Shown here: positions 1 through 7,714 of the stretch, piece after piece
How the letters are laid out: every line of letters begins with the position of its first letter
Numbering within the stretch: position 1 is the first letter of the stretch
NCBI RefSeq assembly: GCF_001412655.1
Contig: NZ_CP012996.1
Span: 3,286,001-3,350,000 of the forward strand
Reading direction: 5' to 3'
DNA length: 64,000 nt
Source of the DNA: Pedobacter sp. PACM 27299
GTDB lineage: Bacteria > Bacteroidota > Bacteroidia > Sphingobacteriales > Sphingobacteriaceae
Notes under the pieces: model-generated
The model's input: only the letters and a program-made list of their open reading frames with translations
Database searches by the model: none
Told to the model about the DNA's origin: nothing
Program-made: the position numbers and the translations under genes

Positions 1-336
1 CGCATCGCAGAAGGCGGCAGTCCGGTACCAGAAGCGGTAGTCAATGAGGAAGTGTTTTATAACACATTAGATGCGTTGGACGAGGTAGCAGCAGAAACCG
101 GTAAATCTGTTGCACAGGTTTCTTTAAACTGGCTTTTACAGCGACCAACAGTGTCCAGCATTATTGTAGGTGCCAGAAATGAAGAGCAGCTGATCCAGAA
201 TCTGGAAGCCGTAGGCTGGAACTTAAGCACTGAACAAATTAAAAAATTAGATCAGGCCAGTGAAGTACCTACCATTTATCCATACTGGCACCAGCGTCAG
301 AATTTAAGCTTAAATCCAATACCGAAATTTCATTAA
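1..336 (+). CDS. Aldo/keto reductase, C-terminal fragment (5' cut by window edge)
   Basis: The reading frame is open from base 1 and ends at a TAA at 334-336, so only the last 111 residues are visible. The segment 'VAQVSLNWLLQRPTV' followed by 'SSIIVGARNEEQL' is the conserved C-terminal signature of aldo/keto reductases, where the S-I-I-x-G-A-R stretch binds the NADPH phosphate. Known family role: NAD(P)H-dependent reduction of aldehydes and ketones in the cytoplasm. The catalytic Tyr/Lys/His region lies outside the window, so activity and substrate cannot be judged. A GTG at 52 is only an internal codon. Confidence 0.88.
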   Translation, partial: RIAEGGSPVPEAVVNEEVFYNTLDALDEVAAETGKSVAQVSLNWLLQRPTVSSIIVGARNEEQLIQNLEAVGWNLSTEQIKKLDQASEVPTIYPYWHQRQNLSLNPIPKFH

Positions 337-427
337 GATATCGGGATTATATTAAGATATACAGGGTTTTATTGAGATATACTGGAGCTTTTAGGGGATG
401 CCAGCCTTGATCAAAAATCATCAAATG

Positions 428-473
428 AAAAGCCCCGGATGTGCTGTAAAAACAAGTGCATCCGAGGCTTTTT
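428..473. terminator. Bidirectional hairpin terminator
   Basis: An A-rich tract and an inverted repeat (AAAGCC-CGGATG ... CATCCG-GGCTTT, one unpaired base) end in a T-run. It lies between the aldo/keto reductase and the convergent HxlR gene and can serve both strands. Confidence 0.8.
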
Positions 474-492
474 CTATTGTTTATTTTCGCTG

Positions 493-852
493 TTATTTCA
501 TCATTTCTCTATGTTTTGTTCCCCATTTGCTCAATTGCGACCAAATTGGAATAAGCTCCTGTGCCACATCAGTCAATTCATAGTCTACCCTTGGCGGAAC
601 TTCCGCATAAACCGTACGCTTGACCAATCCATCCTTTTCCAATTCCCGCAGCTGCAGGGTCAGCATACGCTCCGTCACACCTGGGATCAGTTTTCTTATT
701 TCCCCAAACCTTAACTTTCCTTCTTCCAGCTTGCATAGGATTAACAACTTCCAGCGGCCGCCGACTTTACACACCGCATAAGTTAAATCACATCCTTCTG
801 TGATACATTTTTCGTTCAGCATATTAGTTGAACCTTCTTTTCTTGTGGCCAT
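493..852 (-). CDS. HxlR-family winged-helix transcriptional regulator
   Basis: 119 residues, normal for HxlR regulators. 'VGGRWKLLILCKL' starts the winged helix, 'RFGEIRKLIPGVTERMLT' is the recognition region and 'LVKRTVYAEVPPRVDYELT' the wing; these are hallmark HxlR signatures. A conserved Cys sits just before the HTH (CDLTYAVCKVGGRW), a position that senses thiol or aldehyde stress in relatives such as HypR and YodB. The start may be this ATG or an internal ATG at 822. It is divergent from an esterase/MFS pair, and a palindrome in the shared promoter suggests it controls itself and that pair. Function of the target genes is inference. Confidence 0.9.
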   Translation of the reverse strand: MATRKEGSTNMLNEKCITEGCDLTYAVCKVGGRWKLLILCKLEEGKLRFGEIRKLIPGVTERMLTLQLRELEKDGLVKRTVYAEVPPRVDYELTDVAQELIPIWSQLSKWGTKHREMMK

Positions 853-873
853 TACTTACAAAATTGTTAGTAC

Positions 874-891
874 CATACAAATCGTTGTATG
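874..891. promoter_or_regulatory. Candidate HxlR operator palindrome
   Basis: Perfect 7-bp inverted repeat CATACAA-atcg-TTGTATG between the divergent HxlR gene and the esterase gene. It lies just downstream of the predicted minus-strand -7 box (897-904), where binding would block HxlR transcription. Operator assignment is inference from position and symmetry. Confidence 0.5.
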
Positions 892-896
892 CTGTG

Positions 897-904
897 CAAA
901 AGTA
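897..904 (-). promoter_or_regulatory. Bacteroidota-type -7 box for HxlR gene
   Basis: On the minus strand this reads TACTTTTG, an exact match to the TAnnTTTG -7 consensus of the primary sigma factor in this phylum, 45 bp before the upstream ATG. No clear -33 TTG is visible. Confidence 0.5.
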
Positions 905-915
905 AAGCTAGAAAA

Positions 916-923
916 TAACTTTG
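916..923 (+). promoter_or_regulatory. Bacteroidota-type -7 box for esterase/MFS operon
   Basis: TAACTTTG matches TAnnTTTG exactly and lies 28 bp before the esterase ATG. Together with the opposing box at 897-904 it makes a compact divergent promoter around the palindrome at 874-891. Confidence 0.5.
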
Positions 924-951
924 CTGCATAATATTAAAAACAATTTGGTGT

Positions 952-1878
952 ATGCAATTATCAGAACAAGTAAAAAAAGCACTCGATTATATCCAATCCA
1001 TTGAGGTACCGGCGATTGAAAATAAAATAGCCGCCGGCAGGAGTTTCTATGAAAAATTTATCCCAATGGCAGGAACGGAGGAAGCTATTTTTAAAGTAGA
1101 ACAGCGTGAAATATTAGCTTTTGATCAAAAGATAAATCTTCGCATCTATCGGCCTTCAGCTGAAGAAGAATTACCCGTAATTATTTACCTTCATGGGGGC
1201 TGGTTTAATGCAGGAAGTTTAGCAACCCACGATCGACCATTAAGAAAATTATCTAACTTATCAAGGGCCATTATTGTGGCTGTAGATTATCGGCTGGCAC
1301 CGGAATTCCCTTTTCCTACGGGATTAAATGATGGTTACAATGCCTTAGAGTGGGTTGTTGAAAATGCGAAAACATTAGGGGCTGACCTGAACCGCCTGGC
1401 TATTGCCGGCGACAGCGCCGGGGCTGCATTGGCCACAGCAATCACTGTTCGAGCTTTAAAAAACAACCTAAATAAAATCGTTTGTCAGGCATTAATCTAT
1501 CCGGTTACGGATGCTGCGCTTCAAACCCCATCCTGGCAAGAATTCAAAGATGGCCCAGTCCTCAATTATGAGGGAGCAGTAGAGGCCTGGGATTTATATT
1601 TGCCTTTAACGGAGAGAGAAAACCCTGCTGCTTCACCTTTACGTGAAACCGCGCTTTCCAGTATGCCTGCCACTTTAATCATTCTAGCGGAATATGATCC
1701 CTTGAGAGATGAAGGAGCGTTGTATGCAGAAAAACTAAAAAAATCGGGTGTTCAGGTTCAGCAATCTTTGTATAAAGGGATGGTTCATGGCTTTTTTCAG
1801 ATGGGAGGAATCATAGAGGAAGGCAATCTTGCTATTGAAGAAACTGCTCATTTTTTAACTCAAAATTTCAATAAATAA
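952..1878 (+). CDS. Alpha/beta hydrolase, HSL-type (family IV) esterase
   Basis: 308 residues. The oxyanion-hole motif HGGW occurs near residue 80, the nucleophile elbow GDSAG near 158, the catalytic Asp in 'EYDPLRDEG' and the His in 'MVHGFF'. This is the standard order of the hormone-sensitive-lipase-like carboxylesterase family. No signal peptide, so probably cytoplasmic hydrolysis of short-chain esters. Its stop codon overlaps the ATG of the following MFS gene by one base (TAATG), implying translational coupling. Divergent HxlR regulation suggests induction by a toxic compound that the pair modifies and exports; that part is inference. Confidence 0.9.
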   Translation: MQLSEQVKKALDYIQSIEVPAIENKIAAGRSFYEKFIPMAGTEEAIFKVEQREILAFDQKINLRIYRPSAEEELPVIIYLHGGWFNAGSLATHDRPLRKLSNLSRAIIVAVDYRLAPEFPFPTGLNDGYNALEWVVENAKTLGADLNRLAIAGDSAGAALATAITVRALKNNLNKIVCQALIYPVTDAALQTPSWQEFKDGPVLNYEGAVEAWDLYLPLTERENPAASPLRETALSSMPATLIILAEYDPLRDEGALYAEKLKKSGVQVQQSLYKGMVHGFFQMGGIIEEGNLAIEETAHFLTQNFNK

Positions 1879-3088
1879 TGAATACTAAAAAGTTTGCCTA
1901 CATCGGTTGCCTTGGTTTTGTGGGAGTGATTACTACAGAATTTGGCGTCATCGGAATTTTGCCTCAGATCGCTTCACATTATGAAATCACCATTGATAAA
2001 GCCGGTGTTTTATTGAGTGCTTTCGCCCTAATTATTGCTGTAACAGGTCCTTTCATGACCTTACTCACCTCAGGATTTGACCGTAAGAAAGTCATGCTTA
2101 CCGCCATTTCAATTTTTCTAATTACTGGAATTGTCTCTTCATTTTCGCCGCCTTTTGGCTGCTCATGCTGGTTCGGGTGTTGCCTGCTTTTCTACAGCCT
2201 GTTTATATTGCCACGGCTTTATCTGTTGCCGTTGCACAGGGTGATCAAAAGAACAAAAATGAACTGATGAGTATTGTTTTCAGTGGTGTAGCGATTGCGA
2301 TGGTGACCACAGTTCCATTTGCTACTTATTTAGCAAGTCAGTTTTCCTGGGAGTACTCGTTTATGGTGCAGGCACTGGTGAGTGCAATAGCGATGGCCGG
2401 AATCTATTTCTTGTTGCCTTCTATGCCGGTCAGGGAGAAAAAATCTTATGGCAGTCAGCTAAAAATTTTAAAGCAACCCATATTTTTAATCAGTACGGCA
2501 ATGAATTTCTTTATGATTTCTGGCTGGTTTTCGACTTATAGTTATTTCGCAGATTATCTGAATAAAGCTAAATATATGGACAATGTGATGGTGAGCTACA
2601 TGTTATTTTTATTTGGCCTTATCGGTGTTTTTGCCAATTGGATAGCAGGAAAAATGCTGAATAAGAACGTCACAAAAACGACGGCATTTTTCCTTTCCGG
2701 GACTATCATCATTCCTGTGCTGCTTCATTTTTCAGGAGGAAATACGATTGCAACCATTATAGTGATCCTGCTCTGGGGATTTTTATATGCGCCAAGTTTT
2801 CTGAATGCTTCTACTTATATGATTTCTTCCGCACCGAAATCTTTGGAATTTGCAAATAGTCTGGCTACATCATTTGGGAATTTGGGGGTTACTTTAGGAA
2901 CTACTGTAGGTGGCTGGATCATCGCAACAAGCGGAGTCAGTGATACCCCATGGTCTACTGTGGTATTTGGACTTATTGCTTTTCTGATGATTGGTTGGAG
3001 GAGTTATTTAGAAAGGAGAGATAAAACCGCAGACACAGGGCTGGTTTTTGAATCAGAAAGTCCTAATCCAGCATGTGTCCTTAAATAG
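1878..3088 (+). pseudogene. MFS efflux transporter, DHA1 type, broken by a one-base frameshift
   Basis: The first frame (from ATG 1878) encodes the N-terminal helices of an MFS drug or sugar exporter, including 'TTEFGVIGILPQIA' and the loop 'SGFDRKKVM'. It then runs out of frame at about 2153. The second frame resumes at once with 'WLLMLVRVLPAFLQPVY' and continues through the remaining helices to 3088. Adding one T to the four-T run at 2153-2156 would restore a single protein of about 403 residues, normal for the family. So this is either a recent inactivating deletion or a sequencing error in a homopolymer. The rest of the frame looks well preserved. Confidence 0.85.
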
Positions 3089-3118
3089 ATAGTTTAACTA
3101 GTAATTTCTTTAACCTTC

Positions 3119-3150
3119 AAAAGCGTCAAAATAATACTTTTGGCGCTTTT
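3119..3150. terminator. Hairpin terminator after MFS gene
   Basis: Inverted repeat AAAAGCGTCAAAA ... TTTTGGCGCTTTT with one G-T pair and a 6-base loop; A-run and T-run make it usable from both strands (MFS on plus, small gene 3195-3449 on minus). Confidence 0.8.
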
Positions 3151-3194
3151 GAGGTTTCTCAAAGGATGGAGGAGGAAAGATAAAAAGTCTTTTA

Positions 3195-3449
3195 TTAGGG
3201 TGTAATGATTTTTTCACGCTGCTTTTCATTCCCTTTCTCTTTGTTGCCTAGATTAGTTTTTGGAAGATCTTTTTCTTCTGTTTTCTCTTTAGCATTGTTT
3301 TGAGGTTGGTCATTTAGATTTTCTGTCGCCGGTAACTCTTCGCTATTTCTACGATCGGTACTGCTATGGTATTTGGGACTGGTTAAGTCCTCGGTTTTTT
3401 CGACATCATATGTGGTAGAGCCAGGTTTTGATGTTTTATTGTTTTTCAT
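3195..3449 (-). CDS. Small hydrophilic, probably disordered protein
   Basis: 84 residues, extremely rich in Lys, Glu, Asn, Asp, Thr and Pro, with almost no hydrophobic residues; no domain or membrane segment. It lies 44 bp downstream of a similar 72-residue gene on the same strand, so the two are probably co-transcribed. Unannotated disordered proteins of this kind are frequent in Pedobacter-like genomes and are often stress-linked, but no function can be assigned here. Coding status is supported by the clean start, the paired arrangement and a terminator just downstream. Confidence 0.55.
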   Translation of the reverse strand: MKNNKTSKPGSTTYDVEKTEDLTSPKYHSSTDRRNSEELPATENLNDQPQNNAKEKTEEKDLPKTNLGNKEKGNEKQREKIITP

Positions 3450-3493
3450 CTGTCTATTATTTTAATGATTTACATTTTGTTTCTGCTAGAGGC

Positions 3494-3712
3494 TTAGAGG
3501 TCGCTGCCAGGTGTTGTTCCGGGCTCATGGCTTGATCCCAGTGGTTTGTGTTTGCGTTCCGGTCTGGAAATCAAGTCTGTTCTTCCCAAATCTGCTACAG
3601 AAGATGTCTCTCCATTATCGGGTTTGTTTTCATTGATACGTTCTTCTGTTTCTTTGTAAACAGTTTTTTTAGGCGCATTATCTTTTCTTTCGATGTTTTC
3701 TTGCTTTGCCAT
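3494..3712 (-). CDS. Small hydrophilic, probably disordered protein
   Basis: 72 residues, highly charged, ending in a Gly/Ser/Pro/Thr-rich tail ('HEPGTTPGSDL'). No recognised domain, no Cys, no membrane segment. It sits upstream of the compositionally similar 84-residue gene, making a two-gene unit. Function unknown. Confidence 0.55.
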   Translation of the reverse strand: MAKQENIERKDNAPKKTVYKETEERINENKPDNGETSSVADLGRTDLISRPERKHKPLGSSHEPGTTPGSDL

Positions 3713-3888
3713 AATTTGAGGTTTTAATGAGTATTAGAGATTACTTAAAAAACAAGCTGAGCCGCTTTTATGTTTCATCAAGCCATATTAGTTTTTCTAT
3801 TGCCATATATTAGGAACCATTTGTTCATGATATTTTACAGTTAAACGGCCAGGATTATCCGGTGATACTTTGCAGCAGCAGGAACAGA

Positions 3889-4297
3889 TTATTTTCCTGT
3901 TTCCCAATGTGCAGCGTCAACAGGTTTGGATTCAGGAGATCCTTTTTGCCGCAGGTATATCGTCAAAACCACGATGGATGCAACAGAAAGAAATTCGCTT
4001 TGCCAGTTTTGAAAGGTTTCAAACCAGAATTCTGGCTGCGCAAGGTAGGTCATGACTGAAACTTTACTTAAATGCTTTCCTGCTTGTGTGACATTATAGT
4101 TTTGCCAGCTGCCATAGAGGTGCATCGCCCAGCTAAAAAAGAATAGGAGAGCGAAACAGATGGAGAGGGAGTTCCTGGTTATGTTGTTTCCAGCCAGTGA
4201 GGGCTTGTGCAGCTAGGGTAACGATAAATAAACTTAAGAAAACAATGCTGAGGCCATTCCTGTGAAAATAACTGTGTTTTTTAGGGGTTCGGTTCAT
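3889..4297 (-). pseudogene. DUF6766 membrane protein with internal deletion and frame change
   Basis: From an ATG at 4295-4297 (minus) the first frame encodes 'HRNGLSIVFLSLF' and 'AAQALTGWKQHNQEL', the first membrane hairpin of DUF6766 proteins, then stops at 4133-4135. A second frame overlaps it, entering with 'TRNSLSICFALLFFFSWA' and running through 'FQNWQSEFLSVASIVVLT' and 'RQKGSPESKPVD' to the stop at 3889. In my recollection of the family, the Bacteroidota form has two such units in tandem and is about 220 residues long. Here the second half of unit 1 and the linker are missing and the reading frame is lost at the junction (about 4165-4180). Confidence 0.7.
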
Positions 4298-4607
4298 AAA
4301 AAATGATTTCAAATATTAAACACCGGTATCATTCTAATTAATTGTTGGCTATAACCCACAAGCTGTAATTTTTGTTTTTAGGCACTGCAGTGATAGTCCT
4401 TTCTGATTTTTAATTTTTCATAAAACAATAGGAGGGGCTTGCTAGGGCTCTTCTTCTCAGATTTGCTTTCAAACCCTGTTTAAAGGCCGTTTTTAAATAC
4501 ATTTTAATTACTAATAATGTTAGTAAGATTCAAGGTGAAACACTATTTGTTCTATTGTTTATTAGTACCTTGGTGTTTTATAATGCTAACCAATAAACCC
4601 TTTTATC
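4298..4607. other. Intergenic stretch without recognisable feature
   Basis: 310 bp of AT-rich DNA between the decayed DUF6766 gene and the DUF6266 gene. No open frame with family resemblance, no strong hairpin and no exact TAnnTTTG box was found, although the promoter of the DUF6266 gene must lie here. Confidence 0.4.
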
Positions 4608-5445
4608 ATGGCAATATTTACAGTAGGCCCTTTTGGGCGCCCTTCCGGGAAAATAGGAAACCTAGTCTTTTATCAATTAAACGGACAATTAGTGGGTCGC
4701 AGGATTGGAAAGCCAGGGAAACCAAGCTTAAAACAAAAGGCCAATCGTCAGGCCATGTCAGCGACAATGGAATTTTTGAAACCAATGACAGATTTTATCA
4801 ATGTCAGCTTTAAATCGGAAGCCGAAGGCAGTTTGAAAAATCCACATAACCTGGCCACTTCCTATAATAAGAAGCACGCTTTAACAGGTGAATATCCAAA
4901 TATTAGGGTTGATTATGCCGAAGTGATCCTCAGTAAAGGACTGCTGGAATCGGCAAATGAGTTACAGATCAGCAAAGGAGAAAATGGCCTTCATTTGAGC
5001 TGGAATTCTGGCATTAATGAAAACGGGGCTGATGATGACCAACTGATGGTGATGGTCAGTCATCCGGGTAGAAAGCGGGCGAGCGGTTATTTGAATGCAG
5101 CCAGAAGGGGCGAAGGGAGCTGTTTTCTGCCGCTTTCCAAAGATTGGATGATGGAGGAACAGATGGAAATTTATGTCTGTTTTAAATCAGCGAATGGCAA
5201 ATTGATTTCAGATAGTGCTTATGCAGGCAATTTGAATGGCGCTCCGGCATCTCCAGAGGAACAGGCAAAAGAAACGCTATACCAGGCGACTAAAGCCCGT
5301 TTTGTTCCAGGTGACTGTAGATTATCATAAAAAAAGACTGGATTTTCCTGAGGGTGTCCCCGAGACTAAAGCTTTCAGGCATTTGGAGACAGAGTATTTT
5401 GCATTGATCAATAAAATGGCCCACTTGGAGCAAAAATCTCCCTAA
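4608..5445 (+). pseudogene. DUF6266 family protein, frameshifted near its C-terminus
   Basis: The main frame (4608-5330, 240 residues) has the DUF6266 N-terminal signature 'GPFGRPSGKIGNLVFYQLNG', then 'KQKANRQAMSATMEFLKPM' and 'PNIRVDYAEVILSKG'. It ends abruptly with a non-family tail. The +1 frame continues from about 5305 with 'QVTVDYHKKRLDFPEG' and 'ETKAFRHLETEYFALI', which resembles the normal C-terminus, to a stop at 5443-5445. Removing one base around 5304 would join the two. Function of the family is unknown. It may be a truncated but still functional protein, a decaying gene, or a sequencing error. Confidence 0.72.
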
Positions 5446-5528
5446 AATTCTGACGGATTATGGGTTTAAAAACTAGTTTTTTTTAAAGCTAATGGGATTT
5501 TTATGCTAATTTTTTTGGGACAATTATA

Positions 5529-5554
5529 GCCAGTTGCTGAGCATAGCAACCGGC
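5529..5554. repeat. Hairpin, 10-bp stem
   Basis: GCCAGTTGCT-gagcat-AGCAACCGGC with one mismatch, 84 bp after the DUF6266 remnant. No T-run follows on the plus strand, so terminator function is uncertain. The rest of 5446-5728 shows nothing else apart from a possible -7 box (TAAATTTG, 5690-5697) for the next gene. Confidence 0.4.
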
Positions 5555-5728
5555 CATAAATAATGATATACAAGGGTTTGAACGGTATTCCCTGCATTCA
5601 CAAAGAAGGAATCCGGAGCAGGCGGATAGAACTTCCTATTAATCCCATTGAACTCTATTTTCGTGCTATTCGCTGATTGGGAACCTTCCTAAATTTGTTG
5701 AACTAAATGATTCAATAAAGAAAAGAGT

Positions 5729-5962
5729 ATGAATACTAAAATGAAATTGATTACCTCACTGAAGATTTGGGTTGTCATTTATCCTTCGATTACCGCTGCG
5801 CTATATCTATTGAGCAAATCAACAATTGAATTGCCGTTATACCTGAAAACACTTGTGCTCACGCTGCTCCTGGTACCCTGGATCATATTTGCCGGGCTTC
5901 CCTTTGTAAACTACCTGATCAAAGTACTTCAGCCAAATAAAAGTGAAAACACCCCAAATTAA
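5729..5962 (+). CDS. Small two-helix membrane protein
   Basis: 77 residues with two hydrophobic segments (about 9-28 and 35-65) and a short polar tail; no family recognised with confidence. An exact -7 box (TAAATTTG, 5690-5697) sits 31 bp before the ATG. Its last 20 bases overlap the GTG start of the flavin oxidoreductase, indicating translational coupling and perhaps a membrane partner or anchor for that enzyme. The functional link is inference. Confidence 0.7.
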   Translation: MNTKMKLITSLKIWVVIYPSITAALYLLSKSTIELPLYLKTLVLTLLLVPWIIFAGLPFVNYLIKVLQPNKSENTPN

Positions 5963-6965
5963 AGGTCGGGTATCAAGGCGAAGTTTTCTTCAACAAGGCG
6001 GACTGCTTTTAGCGACGTTCCATCTACCCTCTAATAGGACAATAGCAAATACAACAATGGAAAATTTAAAACAATACGACGTCATCATTATAGGCGGAAG
6101 TTATGCAGGTCTGGCAGCGGCAATGTCGCTCGGCCGGGCATTAAAGCATACCCTGGTGATTGATAGTGGAAAGCCTTGCAATCGCCAGACCCCATACTCG
6201 CACAACTTTCTCGGTCAGGATGGAAAAACACCCAAAGAAATTGCAAGCCTGGCCAGGCAGCAGGTCGCAGCCTATCCAAGTATTCGGTTTTTAGAAGGCA
6301 TTGCCAGGTCAGGAAAAAAAACGAACAACGGGTTTGAAATTACAATTGGAACCGGTGAAACATTTTTCGCTAAAAAGCTCATTTTTTCGACTGGGATTAT
6401 TGATGAGGCTGCAAAAATTGAGGGATTTGAAGCCTGCTGGGGAATCTCCGTATTGCATTGCCCTTATTGCCACGGGTATGAGGTCAGAAAGGAAAAGACC
6501 GGGATTTTGGGCAATGGAAAAAATGCCTACGAACTTGCGGTATTGATCTCGAACTGGACCGATCAGCTAACCTTATTTACCAATGGAAAGCACAGTTTTA
6601 CAGCAGAGCAACTGCTGCAGCTAAAAAAACACAAGATAGGTATTCAGGAAAAAATAATGGAAAGGTTGAACCATACTGTCGGACAGTTAGATCGGGTAGT
6701 TTTTACTGATGGGACCTCTGTTAAAGTTAAGGCGATCTACTCCAGACATTCCTTTTTCCAGCAATGCCAAATCCCGCAGATATTAGGCTGTGAGCCCACA
6801 GAGGAGGGCTATATTAAAGTTGACCAAAATCAGGAAACCAGCATTAAAGGAATTTACGCTTGCGGCGATTGTACTACCAAGGTCCGCACAGTGGCAAACT
6901 CAGTGGCTAGCGGAACAACAGCAGGTATGATGTCCAGCAAACAACTGATCATAGAAGAATTTTAA
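5943..6965 (+). CDS. Thioredoxin reductase-like FAD/NAD(P) oxidoreductase with Tat-like leader
   Basis: 340 residues. FAD motif 'DVIIIGGSYAGLAAA' at about 47-61; 'LHCPYCHGYEVR' carries a CxxC pair as in the thioredoxin-reductase-like family; 'IYACGDC' closes the second FAD region. A second dinucleotide motif (ILGNGKNAYELA) is weakened compared with GxGxxA/G. From the GTG at 5943 the first 38 residues hold 'SRRSFLQQGG', a twin-arginine consensus followed by a short hydrophobic stretch. An alternative ATG at 6057 (MENLKQYDV) gives the usual cytoplasmic length. Which start is used decides whether the enzyme is exported. Followed 21 bp later by an SDR gene. Confidence 0.85.
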   Translation: MKTPQIKGRVSRRSFLQQGGLLLATFHLPSNRTIANTTMENLKQYDVIIIGGSYAGLAAAMSLGRALKHTLVIDSGKPCNRQTPYSHNFLGQDGKTPKEIASLARQQVAAYPSIRFLEGIARSGKKTNNGFEITIGTGETFFAKKLIFSTGIIDEAAKIEGFEACWGISVLHCPYCHGYEVRKEKTGILGNGKNAYELAVLISNWTDQLTLFTNGKHSFTAEQLLQLKKHKIGIQEKIMERLNHTVGQLDRVVFTDGTSVKVKAIYSRHSFFQQCQIPQILGCEPTEEGYIKVDQNQETSIKGIYACGDCTTKVRTVANSVASGTTAGMMSSKQLIIEEF

Positions 6966-6986
6966 ATCAAATAAATATAAAAAAAC

Positions 6987-7583
6987 ATGAAAATCATCAT
7001 CGTCGGTGCCACTGGCACCATGGGTAAACATTTGTCCAGCGCATTTGAAAAAGAACACGATATCATAAGAGCAAGTTCTAAAGGAGGAGACATTCGGGTA
7101 GATATTACCAATCTGGAATCAGTGGAAGAAATGTACAAAACTGTCGGCCCTTTTGACGCATTGATTTGTACCGCAGGCCCTTCACACATTGGTCCCTGGA
7201 GCAAAATGAGTCCCTTGGATTTCAAGAATGGTTTGGAGGGAAAACTGATTGGACAAGTCAATCTGGTGCTTATCGGACAGCACTATATCAATCCAAAAGG
7301 ATCCTTTACTCTGATTACGGGGGCGCTTTCTCATGAACCAGTTCCTATGTTTGCTAATGCTTCCGCTGCCAATGGGGGCGTAGAATCTTTCGTTAGGGCG
7401 GCAGCTATTGAACTGGAAAAGGGGATCCGTATCAATGCGGTCAGCCCAACGGTCATCGAAGCATCACCACAATACTTTGCGTACTTCCAGGGGGATATTC
7501 CTGTCACCATGCAGCAATTGGAATACGGATTTCGCAAAAGTGTATTTGGCGCAAACACCGGACAAATTATTAAACCTTACTAA
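6987..7583 (+). CDS. Short-chain dehydrogenase/reductase-like protein, small form
   Basis: 198 residues. The N-terminal 'IIIVGATGTMGKHL' is a Rossmann TGxxGxxG-type nucleotide motif; 'DALICTAG' replaces NNAG, and 'RINAVSPTVI' is the conserved SDR segment after the active site. The catalytic YxxxK is not present: the aligned segment reads 'ANASAANGGVESFVRA'. Database relatives of this short subgroup are called short-chain dehydrogenases, but the missing Tyr/Lys leaves catalysis uncertain. It lies 21 bp behind the flavin oxidoreductase, so probably in the same operon. Confidence 0.82.
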   Translation: MKIIIVGATGTMGKHLSSAFEKEHDIIRASSKGGDIRVDITNLESVEEMYKTVGPFDALICTAGPSHIGPWSKMSPLDFKNGLEGKLIGQVNLVLIGQHYINPKGSFTLITGALSHEPVPMFANASAANGGVESFVRAAAIELEKGIRINAVSPTVIEASPQYFAYFQGDIPVTMQQLEYGFRKSVFGANTGQIIKPY

Positions 7584-7714
7584 AGAGATATAGCAAGGTT
7601 CAATACTTCAAACTTGCTTAGAATTTACATTGCTTTTTAATTTAGTGTTAAAATTTATTAGTTTAGTTTCATCATTAATAATCACTATAAACCAAAATTA
7701 ATAGCTCTTAAAAC

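Noticed and set aside
398..714. Plus-strand ORFs near the HxlR gene
   Set aside because: Antisense to HxlR and overlapping its terminator.
2140..2165. Programmed -1 frameshift in the MFS gene
   Set aside because: No X-XXY-YYZ slippery heptamer in the zero frame and no family precedent; a one-base deletion in a T-run is simpler.
3862..4059. Plus-strand ORFs of 61-65 codons
   Set aside because: They are antisense to the DUF6766 remnant, whose minus-strand reading shows clear family motifs.
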